DNA of 64,000 bases from UBA9926 sp023261215 (GTDB lineage: Bacteria; Pseudomonadota; Gammaproteobacteria; Pseudomonadales; Azotimanducaceae): assembly GCA_038136035.1 (NCBI GenBank), contig JAYPYV010000002.1:62001-126000 (forward strand). The letters run 5' to 3'. Shown piece after piece: positions 9,637 to 17,749 of the stretch. The notes below the pieces were generated by a model, which was not told where the DNA came from, ran no database searches, and was given only the letters and a program-made list of their open reading frames with translations. The first letter of the stretch is position 1. Every line of letters begins with the position of its first letter. A program made the position numbers and the translations under genes.

Positions 9637-11397
9637 TTAATCTCCCTTCTCTGGTTGCCGAATCATCAGCACCATCGCTTGCACATCAGCGGGTGGCGCA
9701 TGCGTGAATCGGGTCACACTGAGTGAAACGGCAAAGTTGAGCAACATGCCGAGTGTACCGATGCCTTCGGGAGAAATGCCCCACCACCAAAATTCCGAGG
9801 TGTTCGCAGAGGGTTCGATGAATTTGAAGTAAATGATATAGCCCGCGGTGAAAACGATACCCGTGAGCATCCCAGCGATCGCACCCTCCTTACTCACTCG
9901 TTTCGAGAAAATACCGAGAACAATCGCAGGGAAAAAACTCGCCGCCGCGAGCCCAAATGCGAAAGCGACCACCTCGGCAACAAATCCTGGCGGATAAATA
10001 CCAAAGAGTCCCGCAATAAAAATAGCGACCGCGGCAGACAACCTCGCGTAGTTCAATTCCTGCCGTTCAGTAACATTTTTTGCCAGGGTATTCTTGATGA
10101 GGTCATGCGAAATCGCAGAGGAAATCACGAGCAACAGACCGGCCGCGGTCGATAAGGCCGCGGCGAGTCCTCCCGCTGCCATCAGCGCGATCACCCAGTT
10201 CGGTAGCTGCGCGATTTCCGGGGAAGCCAGCACGATAATGTCTCGATCGATATAAAGCTCATTCTCGTTAGATGTCAGCTCATTACTCACCAAGCGCTCA
10301 CCTGATGCGCCTCGCCCGTCCACAAACACCGGTTTGGCGGGATTCATCGCTGCGCCACCTCGGTATTGCAGCCTGCCATCTTGGTTTTTGTCGACCCATG
10401 AAAGGAGTCCCGAGTCTTCCCATTTGCCAAACCAGTCTGGAAGTTCAGCGTAGGACGCGTTCTCCACCGCCTGGATCAAATTAATACGTGAAAAGGCCGC
10501 CACCGCCGGGGCAGTGGTATAGAGCAGCGCAATGAATACCAATGCGTAACCTGCAGATACTCGGGCCGCCCGCATGTCCGGCACCGTGAAGAAGCGAACA
10601 ATGACATGAGGCAAGCCTGCGGTCCCGGCCATCAATGCCGCCACTATAAAGAACATATCTACGGTTGATTTTCGCCCTTCTGTGAACGCTGCCATTCCGA
10701 GCTGCGTTGTTAAACCATCGAGCTTGTCGAGTAAATGAATGCCTGAGCCATCGGCCATGGTGGCGCCAAAGCCCAACATCGGCAAAGGAATCCCGGTCAA
10801 CAATATTGAGACGTAAATCGCGGGCACCAAATAAGCGAAGATCAGCACACAGTACTGCGCAACCTGCGTGTAGGTAATGCCTTTCATCCCACCCAGCACG
10901 GCGTAAAAAAAGACAATGCCCATGCCGATCACGACGCCAGTCTCAATTTCAACTTCAAGAAACCGAGAAAACACAATACCCACACCCCGCATTTGTCCGG
11001 CGATATAGGTGAAAGAAATAAAGATGACGCACAACACCGCCACTAACCGCGCTGTCTGCGAGTAGTAACGGTCGCCGACAAAATCCGGCACCGTGAACTT
11101 TCCGAATCGTCTCAGGTAAGGCGCCAATAAGAAGGCAAGCAGCACATAGCCACCCGTCCAGCCCATGAGGTAGCGAGCACCGTCGGCGCCTTCAAACGCA
11201 ATAATGCCTGCCATGGACAAAAACGACGCGGCAGACATCCAGTCTGCGGCGGTTGCCGCACCATTGGCGATGGGATGCACACCACCGCCTGCAACATAAA
11301 ACTCATTGGTCGAGTCGGAGCGGCTCCAGAGGGCAATGGCGATATAAATCCCAAAAGTGAGCGCAACAAATCCATAGGTCAGTAGCGTAGCCGACAC
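9637..11397 (-). CDS. Sodium:solute symporter (SSS family, ActP-like/VC_2705 type)
   Basis: A 586-residue inner-membrane transporter with about 13 hydrophobic segments. The subtype is recognised by the separate small DUF4212 subunit encoded immediately upstream and by an inserted hydrophilic loop around residues 335-380 containing an EF-hand-like DKNQDGRLQY. GTG start just after GAGGA; the small subunit's stop lies within the same ribosome-binding region, indicating translational coupling. Family members move acetate or other small organic solutes with sodium. Here the downstream gamma-glutamylation genes point to an amine or amino-acid-like substrate, which is only an inference. Confidence 0.85.
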   Translation of the reverse strand: MSATLLTYGFVALTFGIYIAIALWSRSDSTNEFYVAGGGVHPIANGAATAADWMSAASFLSMAGIIAFEGADGARYLMGWTGGYVLLAFLLAPYLRRFGKFTVPDFVGDRYYSQTARLVAVLCVIFISFTYIAGQMRGVGIVFSRFLEVEIETGVVIGMGIVFFYAVLGGMKGITYTQVAQYCVLIFAYLVPAIYVSILLTGIPLPMLGFGATMADGSGIHLLDKLDGLTTQLGMAAFTEGRKSTVDMFFIVAALMAGTAGLPHVIVRFFTVPDMRAARVSAGYALVFIALLYTTAPAVAAFSRINLIQAVENASYAELPDWFGKWEDSGLLSWVDKNQDGRLQYRGGAAMNPAKPVFVDGRGASGERLVSNELTSNENELYIDRDIIVLASPEIAQLPNWVIALMAAGGLAAALSTAAGLLLVISSAISHDLIKNTLAKNVTERQELNYARLSAAVAIFIAGLFGIYPPGFVAEVVAFAFGLAAASFFPAIVLGIFSKRVSKEGAIAGMLTGIVFTAGYIIYFKFIEPSANTSEFWWWGISPEGIGTLGMLLNFAVSLSVTRFTHAPPADVQAMVLMIRQPEKGD

Positions 11398-11400
11398 TCC

Positions 11401-11727
11401 TCAGTCCTCCTTGATGAGACCGAATCGACGGTCCAACCGATTCATCAGTGCCACATACGCAAAAATGAGCAACACAAAGACATAGATTGCGCCCTGCTGA
11501 GAGAACCAAAACCCTAATCGCCAGCCAAAAAACTGAATTTCGTTCAACACGTCAACGAACAAGATGCCGCAGCCGAATGACACCCCAAACCAAATCAGTA
11601 ATAAGCTCGCCATGATTCGCAGATTTGCTCGCCAATAGGCAGCTTGATCAATGGCCTCTGAATCTGCGCGCTTGACTTCATCTGCTGCATCCGTTTGATG
11701 AGTCTCGGTGGTCTCTCTTTCGCTCAT
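11401..11727 (-). CDS. DUF4212 small subunit of sodium symporter
   Basis: A 108-residue protein with two transmembrane helices (about residues 38-58 and 74-96). The motif around YWRANLRIM and the C-terminal NRLDRRFG are typical of DUF4212 proteins, which are almost always encoded just before a VC_2705-type SSS permease and are thought to form a complex with it. AGAGGG lies five bases before the ATG. First gene of the operon with the permease, the glutamine synthetase-like ligase and the amidotransferase. Confidence 0.87.
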   Translation of the reverse strand: MSERETTETHQTDAADEVKRADSEAIDQAAYWRANLRIMASLLLIWFGVSFGCGILFVDVLNEIQFFGWRLGFWFSQQGAIYVFVLLIFAYVALMNRLDRRFGLIKED

Positions 11728-12054
11728 TTCACCCTCTCTTTGCCAGCATCCTTCTTGGTTCAGTCTCGCGCGTCAGTTCGCGAGGCAATGCACCTGACCT
11801 GATCCTCGCTTAAGCGCAGCTAAGGCCAAGTGTTCCTCAACAAACCTCCCCGCGCCTCGTCACCGAAAGCGGGCAATTGATTCGCCACCCAACGCGGTTA
11901 AAACTGATGGGAACCCCCGGCTCGAACCATCCTATCACTCATGGACGCGATTGACGGACGACGCATCCCGGTCAGTTCGCAGGCGGAGCCCGACCGAGGC
12001 AGACACCTCATGATTGATTGATCACTCGAAGATGGTGACCATTTGAGATACCGA
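11728..12054. other. Intergenic stretch upstream of the symporter operon
   Basis: About 327 bases between the small symporter subunit and the end of rmuC. It must contain the symporter operon promoter on the minus strand. I found no clear operator, terminator or small gene. Confidence 0.35.
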
Positions 12055-13473
12055 TCAATCTTTTCCTCGCTCAATCGCCGAACTCTCGTCCACTTCCTCA
12101 GCGTCCAACCACTTGGCCGGCAATGCTTTACTCGACTCAGCCCCCAATTGACGCATGGACTCGGCTCGGCGTATCAAATTACCTCGGCCAGAACTCAGTT
12201 TTCGCATCGCGTCATCGTAGACAGACTGAACACTCTGCAAGCGGTTACCAATGATTTCAAGGTCACCGACAAAGCCCACGAGTTTGTCGTAGAGCCCACC
12301 CGCACGACGTGCGATTTCCTGCGCATTGGCACTTTGGCGTTCGTAACGCCAAATATTCTCGATCGTCCGCAGGGTCACCAGTAGCGTGGTTGGCGTGACC
12401 AACACAATACTCTGCGAAAACGCATCGGAGAACAGTGTTTCATCATGTTGAACGGCGATCGAAAAAGCCGCTTCTACTGGCACAAACATCAAAACGAAGT
12501 CGAGTGATCGAACGCCTTCTAGCTGATGATAGGATTTTTCAGAGAGCACCCTGAGATGGGTTCGCATTGATTGCACGTGTTCGCTCAATGCCTTCGATCG
12601 CACCTCTTCATCCTCGCTGGACGTCATCCGCTCGTAAGCGGTGAGCGAGACTTTGGAGTCTATAATAATGTCTTTGCCCTCTGGCAAATGAACCACCACA
12701 TCGGGCTGATAGCGCTGCCCTTCATCACTCTTTAACGATGCTTGGGTTTCGTATTCTCGCCCTTTGGTCAGACCCGATTTCTCCAGGACCCGTTCGAGAA
12801 CCACTTCGCCCCAAGTGCCCTGGGTCTTGCTTTCACCTTTTAGGGCTTTGGTCAGGTTCAAGGCGTCTTCACTGATTTTGAGATTCATCTCACGAAGACT
12901 TTTAAGCTCGTTTCTAAGCGAAAACCGCTCACGACTCTCCTCGCTGTAGGCCTTTTCGACTCGAGACTGAAAATCCGTTAGCCGTTCGTTCAAAGGTTTG
13001 AGCAGCGCGTCCAGCTGCGTCTTGCTCTGATCGCGAAACTGCACCTGCTTTGCTTCGAAAATCTCTTGCGCCAATTGCTTGAACGACAGCGTCAGATTGT
13101 TCTTCGCTTCATCGAGCATCAGTAACTTCTCTTGATGGTGAGCCGCCTGCTCTGTCAATTTCGTCTGCAGCTCAGTCAATTCCCGATTGAGTGAGCTATT
13201 CAGCTCTCGAGTTGATTGAAGCTCTTCCGTTAATTGGGTCAGCCTCGATTCCAGCGACACCTTTTCCCGAAGACTCGCTTCTACTTCGGCCTGATAACGC
13301 ACACTGGTTTCTCTCGCTTCACGGGCTTCACTCTGTGCTGCATGCAGAGCCGAATGGTTCGCCTCTTGCGCCGCTTTAGCCCGCCTGTTTTGCTGGAAAT
13401 TCAGAAATACAAGAATCCCTGTTGCCACAAAGAACACGACGGCCAATGCGAACCACACGGCGGTAACAGTCAT
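12055..13473 (-). CDS. rmuC: RmuC family DNA recombination protein
   Basis: A 472-residue protein with an N-terminal membrane helix (residues about 4-25), a long coiled coil (about 30-130) and the C-terminal RmuC nuclease-like domain, seen in QGTWGEVVLERVLEKSGL, DVVVHLPEGKDIIIDSKV and EAAFSIAVQ. RmuC limits recombination at inverted repeats. The E. coli homologue (yigN) has been linked to DNA damage responses, but I see no LexA site directly upstream here. It follows cnoX by 42 bp on the same strand. Confidence 0.9.
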   Translation of the reverse strand: MTVTAVWFALAVVFFVATGILVFLNFQQNRRAKAAQEANHSALHAAQSEAREARETSVRYQAEVEASLREKVSLESRLTQLTEELQSTRELNSSLNRELTELQTKLTEQAAHHQEKLLMLDEAKNNLTLSFKQLAQEIFEAKQVQFRDQSKTQLDALLKPLNERLTDFQSRVEKAYSEESRERFSLRNELKSLREMNLKISEDALNLTKALKGESKTQGTWGEVVLERVLEKSGLTKGREYETQASLKSDEGQRYQPDVVVHLPEGKDIIIDSKVSLTAYERMTSSEDEEVRSKALSEHVQSMRTHLRVLSEKSYHQLEGVRSLDFVLMFVPVEAAFSIAVQHDETLFSDAFSQSIVLVTPTTLLVTLRTIENIWRYERQSANAQEIARRAGGLYDKLVGFVGDLEIIGNRLQSVQSVYDDAMRKLSSGRGNLIRRAESMRQLGAESSKALPAKWLDAEEVDESSAIERGKD

Positions 13474-13515
13474 TGTGCTAAATCCAAGTTGCGCATCTCA
13501 GTCAGCAGGACCGTC

Positions 13516-14397
13516 TCAGTGCATCAGGGTGAATAATTTTCGGCGATAGGCCGAAGGCGTAGGGTGCCCTTTGTCAAACAAGTCAAAAAATCCCAACATC
13601 GTGTGACGCGATATTTCGTCTTGCCAAAGACGGTCTTCCCGCAGATTTTCGAGCAATTGGTCCAGCGCCGACTCAAGTTCTTGGTTCGCTGCCAATCTAA
13701 AGGCCAGCGAAAGACGCGCCGTCATTCGATCTTCGGACGTTTGCGCACCTGAGATTTGCGCTTCAAGTTCCGTTTGGGATGGCAATTCTAGAACCCGTTG
13801 GGCGATCACCAGGCGCTGATCGGGCTTCGCCCGCCCCGGCGTATCAGCCGCGAGGCCGGCTAGGATTTCCGCCGCTGAATTTAAATCCTCTGCTTGGATC
13901 ATCAGGTCTGCGAGCTCGACAAAAAGCGCCGTGTTATTGGGCTCCTGCTGAATCATTTGCTTAAGCGTATCGATCGCTGAAGCCAGGTCTCCCTCTGCAA
14001 TCAAGCTCTCTAGGTGGGTTTTAATTTGCTCAAGCGGGCTCAAGAACAGCGGATCAAGCGTTGCGGCGAGGCTCTCTTCTGTTTGCGGGCCCTCTAAATT
14101 TCCTGCGAGTTGGCCTTGGTGGATAATTTTAAGAGTCGGCAGCCCGCGAACACCAAGCTGCTGAACAATCTGTGGATTCCGCTGTACGTCGATTCGGGCC
14201 CACTGCAACTTTCCCTCATATCGAGGAAGCACTTGTTTTAATAATGCGCTCATCGCCACCGAGGGCTCAGCACCCTCTGCGTAGAACTCTGCAACAACCG
14301 GCACAGACTGACTCTTTTCAAGCACTTCTGCTTGAAAATTCTGCAGACCCACTTCAACAGGCGCGATGCCGGCTCCTCCCAATTCCACGATGCTCAT
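13516..14397 (-). CDS. cnoX: Thioredoxin-like co-chaperone CnoX (YbbN)
   Basis: About 293 residues: an N-terminal thioredoxin fold (residues 1-110) and a C-terminal helical TPR-like domain (about 125-290). E. coli CnoX holds unfolded proteins and hands them to GroEL after oxidative stress. The thioredoxin active site is gone: where CxxC should stand the protein reads AEGAEPSV, and I see no cysteine in the protein, so it can have no redox activity. The start at MSIVELGG (14397) is preferred over an upstream in-frame codon at 14463 because GAGGGAGG lies right before it and the extra residues are basic and unlike the family. It precedes rmuC. Confidence 0.85.
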   Translation of the reverse strand: MSIVELGGAGIAPVEVGLQNFQAEVLEKSQSVPVVAEFYAEGAEPSVAMSALLKQVLPRYEGKLQWARIDVQRNPQIVQQLGVRGLPTLKIIHQGQLAGNLEGPQTEESLAATLDPLFLSPLEQIKTHLESLIAEGDLASAIDTLKQMIQQEPNNTALFVELADLMIQAEDLNSAAEILAGLAADTPGRAKPDQRLVIAQRVLELPSQTELEAQISGAQTSEDRMTARLSLAFRLAANQELESALDQLLENLREDRLWQDEISRHTMLGFFDLFDKGHPTPSAYRRKLFTLMH

Positions 14398-14659
14398 CCT
14401 CCCTCTTTTTAGTTGCGTGGTTCGACGTGACCGCCGCTGTTTTTCTAGCGCCCCCACTGGCACGCTTCATCTAGGAGATGATACCCGAACTTCCACCGCA
14501 GCTTGATGTAAACCTCATCGGGCTGTTCCGAGCCTTGGATGAGGATGGTCCTATCGCAGGTCAACAAAGTCTTACGGATGCCAGATGGCGCTCATGCTGA
14601 GCCAATCCATATTCGGGGAGACAACTTCCTAAGACCTGTTTACCGCCATAGCCATGAGG

Positions 14660-15169
14660 TTAGTCGGTATTTGAGGATTCAAGTTCAAGGATCCTCTGTT
14701 TGCGCTCAATACCCCATCGATAACCGCCGAGCCCACCATCGGCTCGAACAATTCGGTGACAAGGGACGAGCAAAGCCAGCCGATTTTTGCCACAAGCACT
14801 GGCGACTGCGCGAGTGGCAGTCGGCATACCTAACCTGTTCGCAAATTGCTGATAGCTCAGCGTTGATCCCAACGGTATGGTTCTGAGAGCCTGCCAAATC
14901 TTGGTTTGAAAGACGGTCCCTCTGAAATCAAGGGTGAGGTCCCCCATGTCTTGTCCCGCGCTCAATCCTTCAACAATGTCGAACGCGCTGTAACCGCCGA
15001 AAACCGGGGCCCCGGCAGACACGTGAGACACCGTGTGGCTCACTGGCGCCGCTTCGAGCAGGCTGAGCACCCGCTTTCGAGTGTCGGCAAGATGAAGTTC
15101 ACACAGCCCCGCGTCGCTTCCGGCCAATGCAACCCAACCCCAAGGGGATTGGAGCGACGTTGTGAACAT
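14660..15169 (-). CDS. ogt: Methylated-DNA--protein-cysteine methyltransferase
   Basis: About 169 residues from MFTTSLQSPWG. It removes O6-alkyl groups from guanine by transfer to its own cysteine in VPCHRIVRADGGLGGYRWG; the DNA-binding helix is TRAVASACGKN. The length and N-terminal domain fit Ogt. In-frame codons extend the frame to 15310, but that segment does not look like the family. A LexA-type promoter lies about 700 bp upstream on the same strand, too far to claim control but without an obvious terminator in between. Confidence 0.88.
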   Translation of the reverse strand: MFTTSLQSPWGWVALAGSDAGLCELHLADTRKRVLSLLEAAPVSHTVSHVSAGAPVFGGYSAFDIVEGLSAGQDMGDLTLDFRGTVFQTKIWQALRTIPLGSTLSYQQFANRLGMPTATRAVASACGKNRLALLVPCHRIVRADGGLGGYRWGIERKQRILELESSNTD

Positions 15170-15694
15170 TTGAACACTGGTGCCTTCGTTCTTGGTCGTC
15201 ACTCTTGCCTCGTTTAATTCATGCCTGGTTTTAATCGTTCCCCACTCGACGTCAATGCTTGACCCGACGAGATCCACCTTAGCAAAACTCTCTCGAGCGG
15301 CGAACGGCAATGCGCTTGTCTTGCTGCCAACCTCTTATTCAAGTCGCTTTGTGTTTGAACAGTTTTCGTTAACGTCGATTTTATTTGGCACGCTGGCAAT
15401 TGACTGGCTACGATGCTCGGTTAATCGAACTGACGCGCTCGCATCCACCGAGCTCTCTTTTACCGAGCTCTCTTTTACCGAGCTTTCATCTGCCAAGATT
15501 GCATCTGCTTAGCATTGCGCTAACAGGCGTTCACCGGCAAGGCGTTTATCTGTCTCGCGATTTTCTATCACGATTTGATCTTCGCCCCCGAGGTTCGATC
15601 TTCTATAAACGGGGTGTGCCAGTCGTCACGATTAGTCGAGTCACCAACTAAACGACAAGGCTGCCCATCTATGGGGAGCTCACTTATTTATCGA
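15170..15694. other. Gene-poor stretch upstream of ogt
   Basis: About 525 bases with no ORF I can support on either strand; the short open frames here have no ribosome site and no familiar motif. It contains a 15-bp tandem repeat at 15448-15490. Confidence 0.4.
15448..15490. repeat. Short tandem repeat, 15-bp unit
   Basis: The unit CCGAGCTCTCTTTTA occurs twice in perfect copy (15448-15462 and 15463-15477) and then a third time in degraded form. It is not in a recognised gene. A multiple of three bases would let it encode a pentapeptide repeat, but no credible gene covers it. Confidence 0.8.
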
Positions 15695-15847
15695 TCAATC
15701 CCGAGACAATAAACGCAACCCACCCCGTCGCAGAGCAGCCAAGAGAATGGTTGAGGATTTAAAAGGATTTTCATGACCGCGATAGAGCACGCGCTGGCCT
15801 TTGCTGATCAACCAGAGGTCGTCTTGTTTTAGATGCTTGACTGTCAC
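15695..15847 (-). CDS. Small ORF (50 codons) behind LexA operators, function unknown
   Basis: A GTG-initiated frame of 50 codons beginning VTVKHLKQDDLW and ending LRLLSRD before TGA. It starts 20 bases downstream of a consensus LexA box and inside the reach of a sigma-70-type promoter, the usual place for an SOS gene. A modest ribosome site (AGGCGAG) is about ten bases upstream. The product is basic, mostly soluble by composition, with no signal peptide, transmembrane helix or cysteine. I recognise no family. Known small SOS proteins (SulA-like or SidA-like division inhibitors, toxins) do not resemble it. Being real depends on the promoter; codon choice is neutral evidence. Confidence 0.5.
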   Translation of the reverse strand: MTVKHLKQDDLWLISKGQRVLYRGHENPFKSSTILLAALRRGGLRLLSRD

Positions 15848-15866
15848 AGTGGATACTCGCCTAGAT

Positions 15867-15901
15867 TACTGTATGGTTGTACAGTATGTATAACCATACA
15901 G
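15867..15901 (-). promoter_or_regulatory. Two adjacent LexA-type SOS boxes
   Basis: Box 1 (15869-15884) is a perfect CTGT-N8-ACAG, flanked by TA on both sides as in the E. coli consensus. Box 2 (15886-15901) reads ATGT-N8-ACAG on the plus strand, one mismatch from consensus. Their centres are 17 bp apart. They overlap the -10 region of a promoter pointing to the 50-codon ORF, which is how LexA blocks transcription. Confidence 0.75.
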
Positions 15902-15911
15902 CTTCGGTCAA
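15883..15911 (-). promoter_or_regulatory. Sigma-70-type promoter under LexA boxes
   Basis: On the minus strand TTGACC (15906-15911) and CATACT (15883-15888) are separated by 17 bases. The -35 element overlaps the stop codon of the MBL hydrolase gene and the -10 overlaps the LexA boxes. Transcription would run toward the 50-codon ORF and possibly ogt. Confidence 0.6.
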
Positions 15912-16669
15912 GCGATTTTAATCCAGTCCAAGCCTTCTTTTTGCGTCGCGTGATGCAATTCGCCTTGCCACCCTGCTAACGCCTCGCGGAGCGCGGCCTC
16001 AGCGAGGGCGGGACGATTATTCTTCTCACTGATGTGAGATATCACCACATGCTTTAGTCGGTCGAGGTCAATCGAGGCGAGAAGACCTGCGGCCTGTTCA
16101 TTGGACAGATGCCCAAGCGGCCCAGAAACCCGTGCCTTAAGCGCTCGTGGATAGGGCCCCGTGGCCAGCATCTCTGGATCGTAATTACATTCAAGAACCA
16201 ATCCGTCACAATCGCTGTATGCATCCAGCACATGGGGCGTGATGTGTCCGATATCTGTCAGCACCCCCACATTGAGCCCGCCTTCACTGAACACATATTG
16301 GCAGGGTTCTTTGGCATCGTGAGGCACAGTGACCGGGCGAATAGACATCCCCGCAATCGAAAATCGTTCTTCAAGATTGATTCGACGAATGTCGAGCCCA
16401 CCTTCAAACCGCTTGGGATCGAAGGTGCCCGAAGTCATGTAAATGGGGAGATGAAATTTGCGCGCCAACTGGGCGGCGCCATGAATATGATCACCGTGCT
16501 CGTGCGTGATCAGAATGGCCTTGATGTCCCAAGGGGAAATCGCTCGACTGGCCATACGACGAAGCGTCTCTTTAATACCAAACCCAAGATCAATCAGAAC
16601 CACGCCACCGGAGCCTTCGACAAAGGTCCCGTTACCCTTACTACCGCTGCCGAGGGATGCAATACGCAC
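15908..16669 (-). CDS. MBL-fold metallo-hydrolase (YycJ-like)
   Basis: A 253-residue metallo-beta-lactamase-fold protein with the metal motif THEHGDHIHG (HxHxDH), a further VPHDA metal ligand and a C-terminal VVISHISEKNNRP. This is the group often annotated as beta-lactamase superfamily hydrolase I, with likely nuclease or phosphodiesterase activity and unknown substrate. It starts with GTG three bases after the bamC stop, in the same order (dapA-bamC-MBL) as in Pseudomonas, where purC usually follows. Here purC is missing and the LexA-controlled region follows instead. Confidence 0.85.
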   Translation of the reverse strand: MRIASLGSGSKGNGTFVEGSGGVVLIDLGFGIKETLRRMASRAISPWDIKAILITHEHGDHIHGAAQLARKFHLPIYMTSGTFDPKRFEGGLDIRRINLEERFSIAGMSIRPVTVPHDAKEPCQYVFSEGGLNVGVLTDIGHITPHVLDAYSDCDGLVLECNYDPEMLATGPYPRALKARVSGPLGHLSNEQAAGLLASIDLDRLKHVVISHISEKNNRPALAEAALREALAGWQGELHHATQKEGLDWIKIA

Positions 16670-16672
16670 AGG

Positions 16673-17749
16673 TTAAATCGAGTATTCCTTGATCACTTTC
16701 AGTAGGCGTTCGGCGACCAGCCCATCAGCCAACTCGCCTCGCTGAAAGACGGTGACCAGCACTTCACCGGCATCATCTTCGAGTTGAACTTCATAGCTAT
16801 CTTTCGCTTCCTGCGCTTTCTTGCCACCACCCATCAGACGTCTGAAAAAGCCAGGTTTCTTCTGGCTGTAAGGAACATAGTTCACATAGTACCGTTGCGA
16901 GGTTCGATCGATATCATTCACCGTGACCCCGGCGTTTTCCAGCGCAGAACCCACCGTCGACCATGCACGATTGAAATCCAGTCGGTATCGAAGTTCTGGC
17001 TTTGATCGATCGGGAATCAAGCGGGTCCGACCTTCAACCAGGTTCGACGCCATCATGCTCATCGTGCCCTGATTGATATTTTCGCCCAGATAATAGGCAA
17101 GACCGCGCAGCACTTCGGTCTCCATCTCTTCACTATCAGAGACGCCCTTCCAGGCCATCGCATCCAGCCGATAAGGTGCTGAAGCAGAGACCTGGCGCTG
17201 TTCCAAATAAACTTCGGTGCTTCCCTGTCGGACGCCCGGCTCCAATCGAAGCTTAAACTGATGGAGGTTCACATCTTGGGTATTGCGATACACGCTGGCT
17301 TCGCGAATGCTTTGAAACGCCGTTTCTGCATCGCCTCCCCGTGCGGAGAGCCAGCGACTGATGAGGATGCCATCTGCTGGGTCCGCGCTTTCTACGTCAA
17401 GATTGTTGGCTTCCCAAAACTGGATGACCTTGGGCCAAACCACCGCAGGCGGAATGTCCAAAAATACCCACTGCTCATCATCGAGACGCTTAATTACGAT
17501 CTGGTCCACACCGTAACGCGTGCTCAGAGGCTCTGGGGGTCTGAGCTCGAATTCTGACCCAGCGAGCCCTCGCGGGTCTTCAATCTCTGGAATAGGCATC
17601 AATTCGACAAACTGCGGTCGGTCCAGACCCGCTGGCACCGTGGTCTTATCTGTACTTCCCTCTTCGAGTCGAGACATCCGTTCTTCGTTGCCAAAGAAGG
17701 CGCATCCTCCGAGGAGCAGCGCGACAAAGAAACCACTTAATTTTTGCAT
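16673..17749 (-). CDS. bamC: Outer membrane assembly lipoprotein BamC
   Basis: A 358-residue lipoprotein: signal peptide with lipobox LLGGC (Cys at residue 16), then the long unstructured segment and two helix-grip domains of BamC/NlpB (about 110-220 and 245-358). BamC is an accessory part of the BAM complex that inserts beta-barrel proteins in the outer membrane. Its ATG overlaps the dapA stop by one base (TGATG), the arrangement seen in many gammaproteobacteria. Sequence divergence from E. coli is high, so recognition rests on length, lipobox and position after dapA. Confidence 0.85.
   Translation of the reverse strand: MQKLSGFFVALLLGGCAFFGNEERMSRLEEGSTDKTTVPAGLDRPQFVELMPIPEIEDPRGLAGSEFELRPPEPLSTRYGVDQIVIKRLDDEQWVFLDIPPAVVWPKVIQFWEANNLDVESADPADGILISRWLSARGGDAETAFQSIREASVYRNTQDVNLHQFKLRLEPGVRQGSTEVYLEQRQVSASAPYRLDAMAWKGVSDSEEMETEVLRGLAYYLGENINQGTMSMMASNLVEGRTRLIPDRSKPELRYRLDFNRAWSTVGSALENAGVTVNDIDRTSQRYYVNYVPYSQKKPGFFRRLMGGGKKAQEAKDSYEVQLEDDAGEVLVTVFQRGELADGLVAERLLKVIKEYSI

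Noticed and set aside
10272..10484. EF-hand-like DKNQDGRLQY loop in the symporter as a calcium sensor
   Set aside because: As I recall, an inserted loop of this kind is common in VC_2705-type symporters, so it is probably a normal family feature rather than a special regulator. Calcium binding cannot be judged from sequence.
15180..15512. 110-codon plus-strand frame covering the tandem repeat
   Set aside because: It begins within the ogt coding region on the other strand, has no ribosome site and a repeat-driven low-complexity end.
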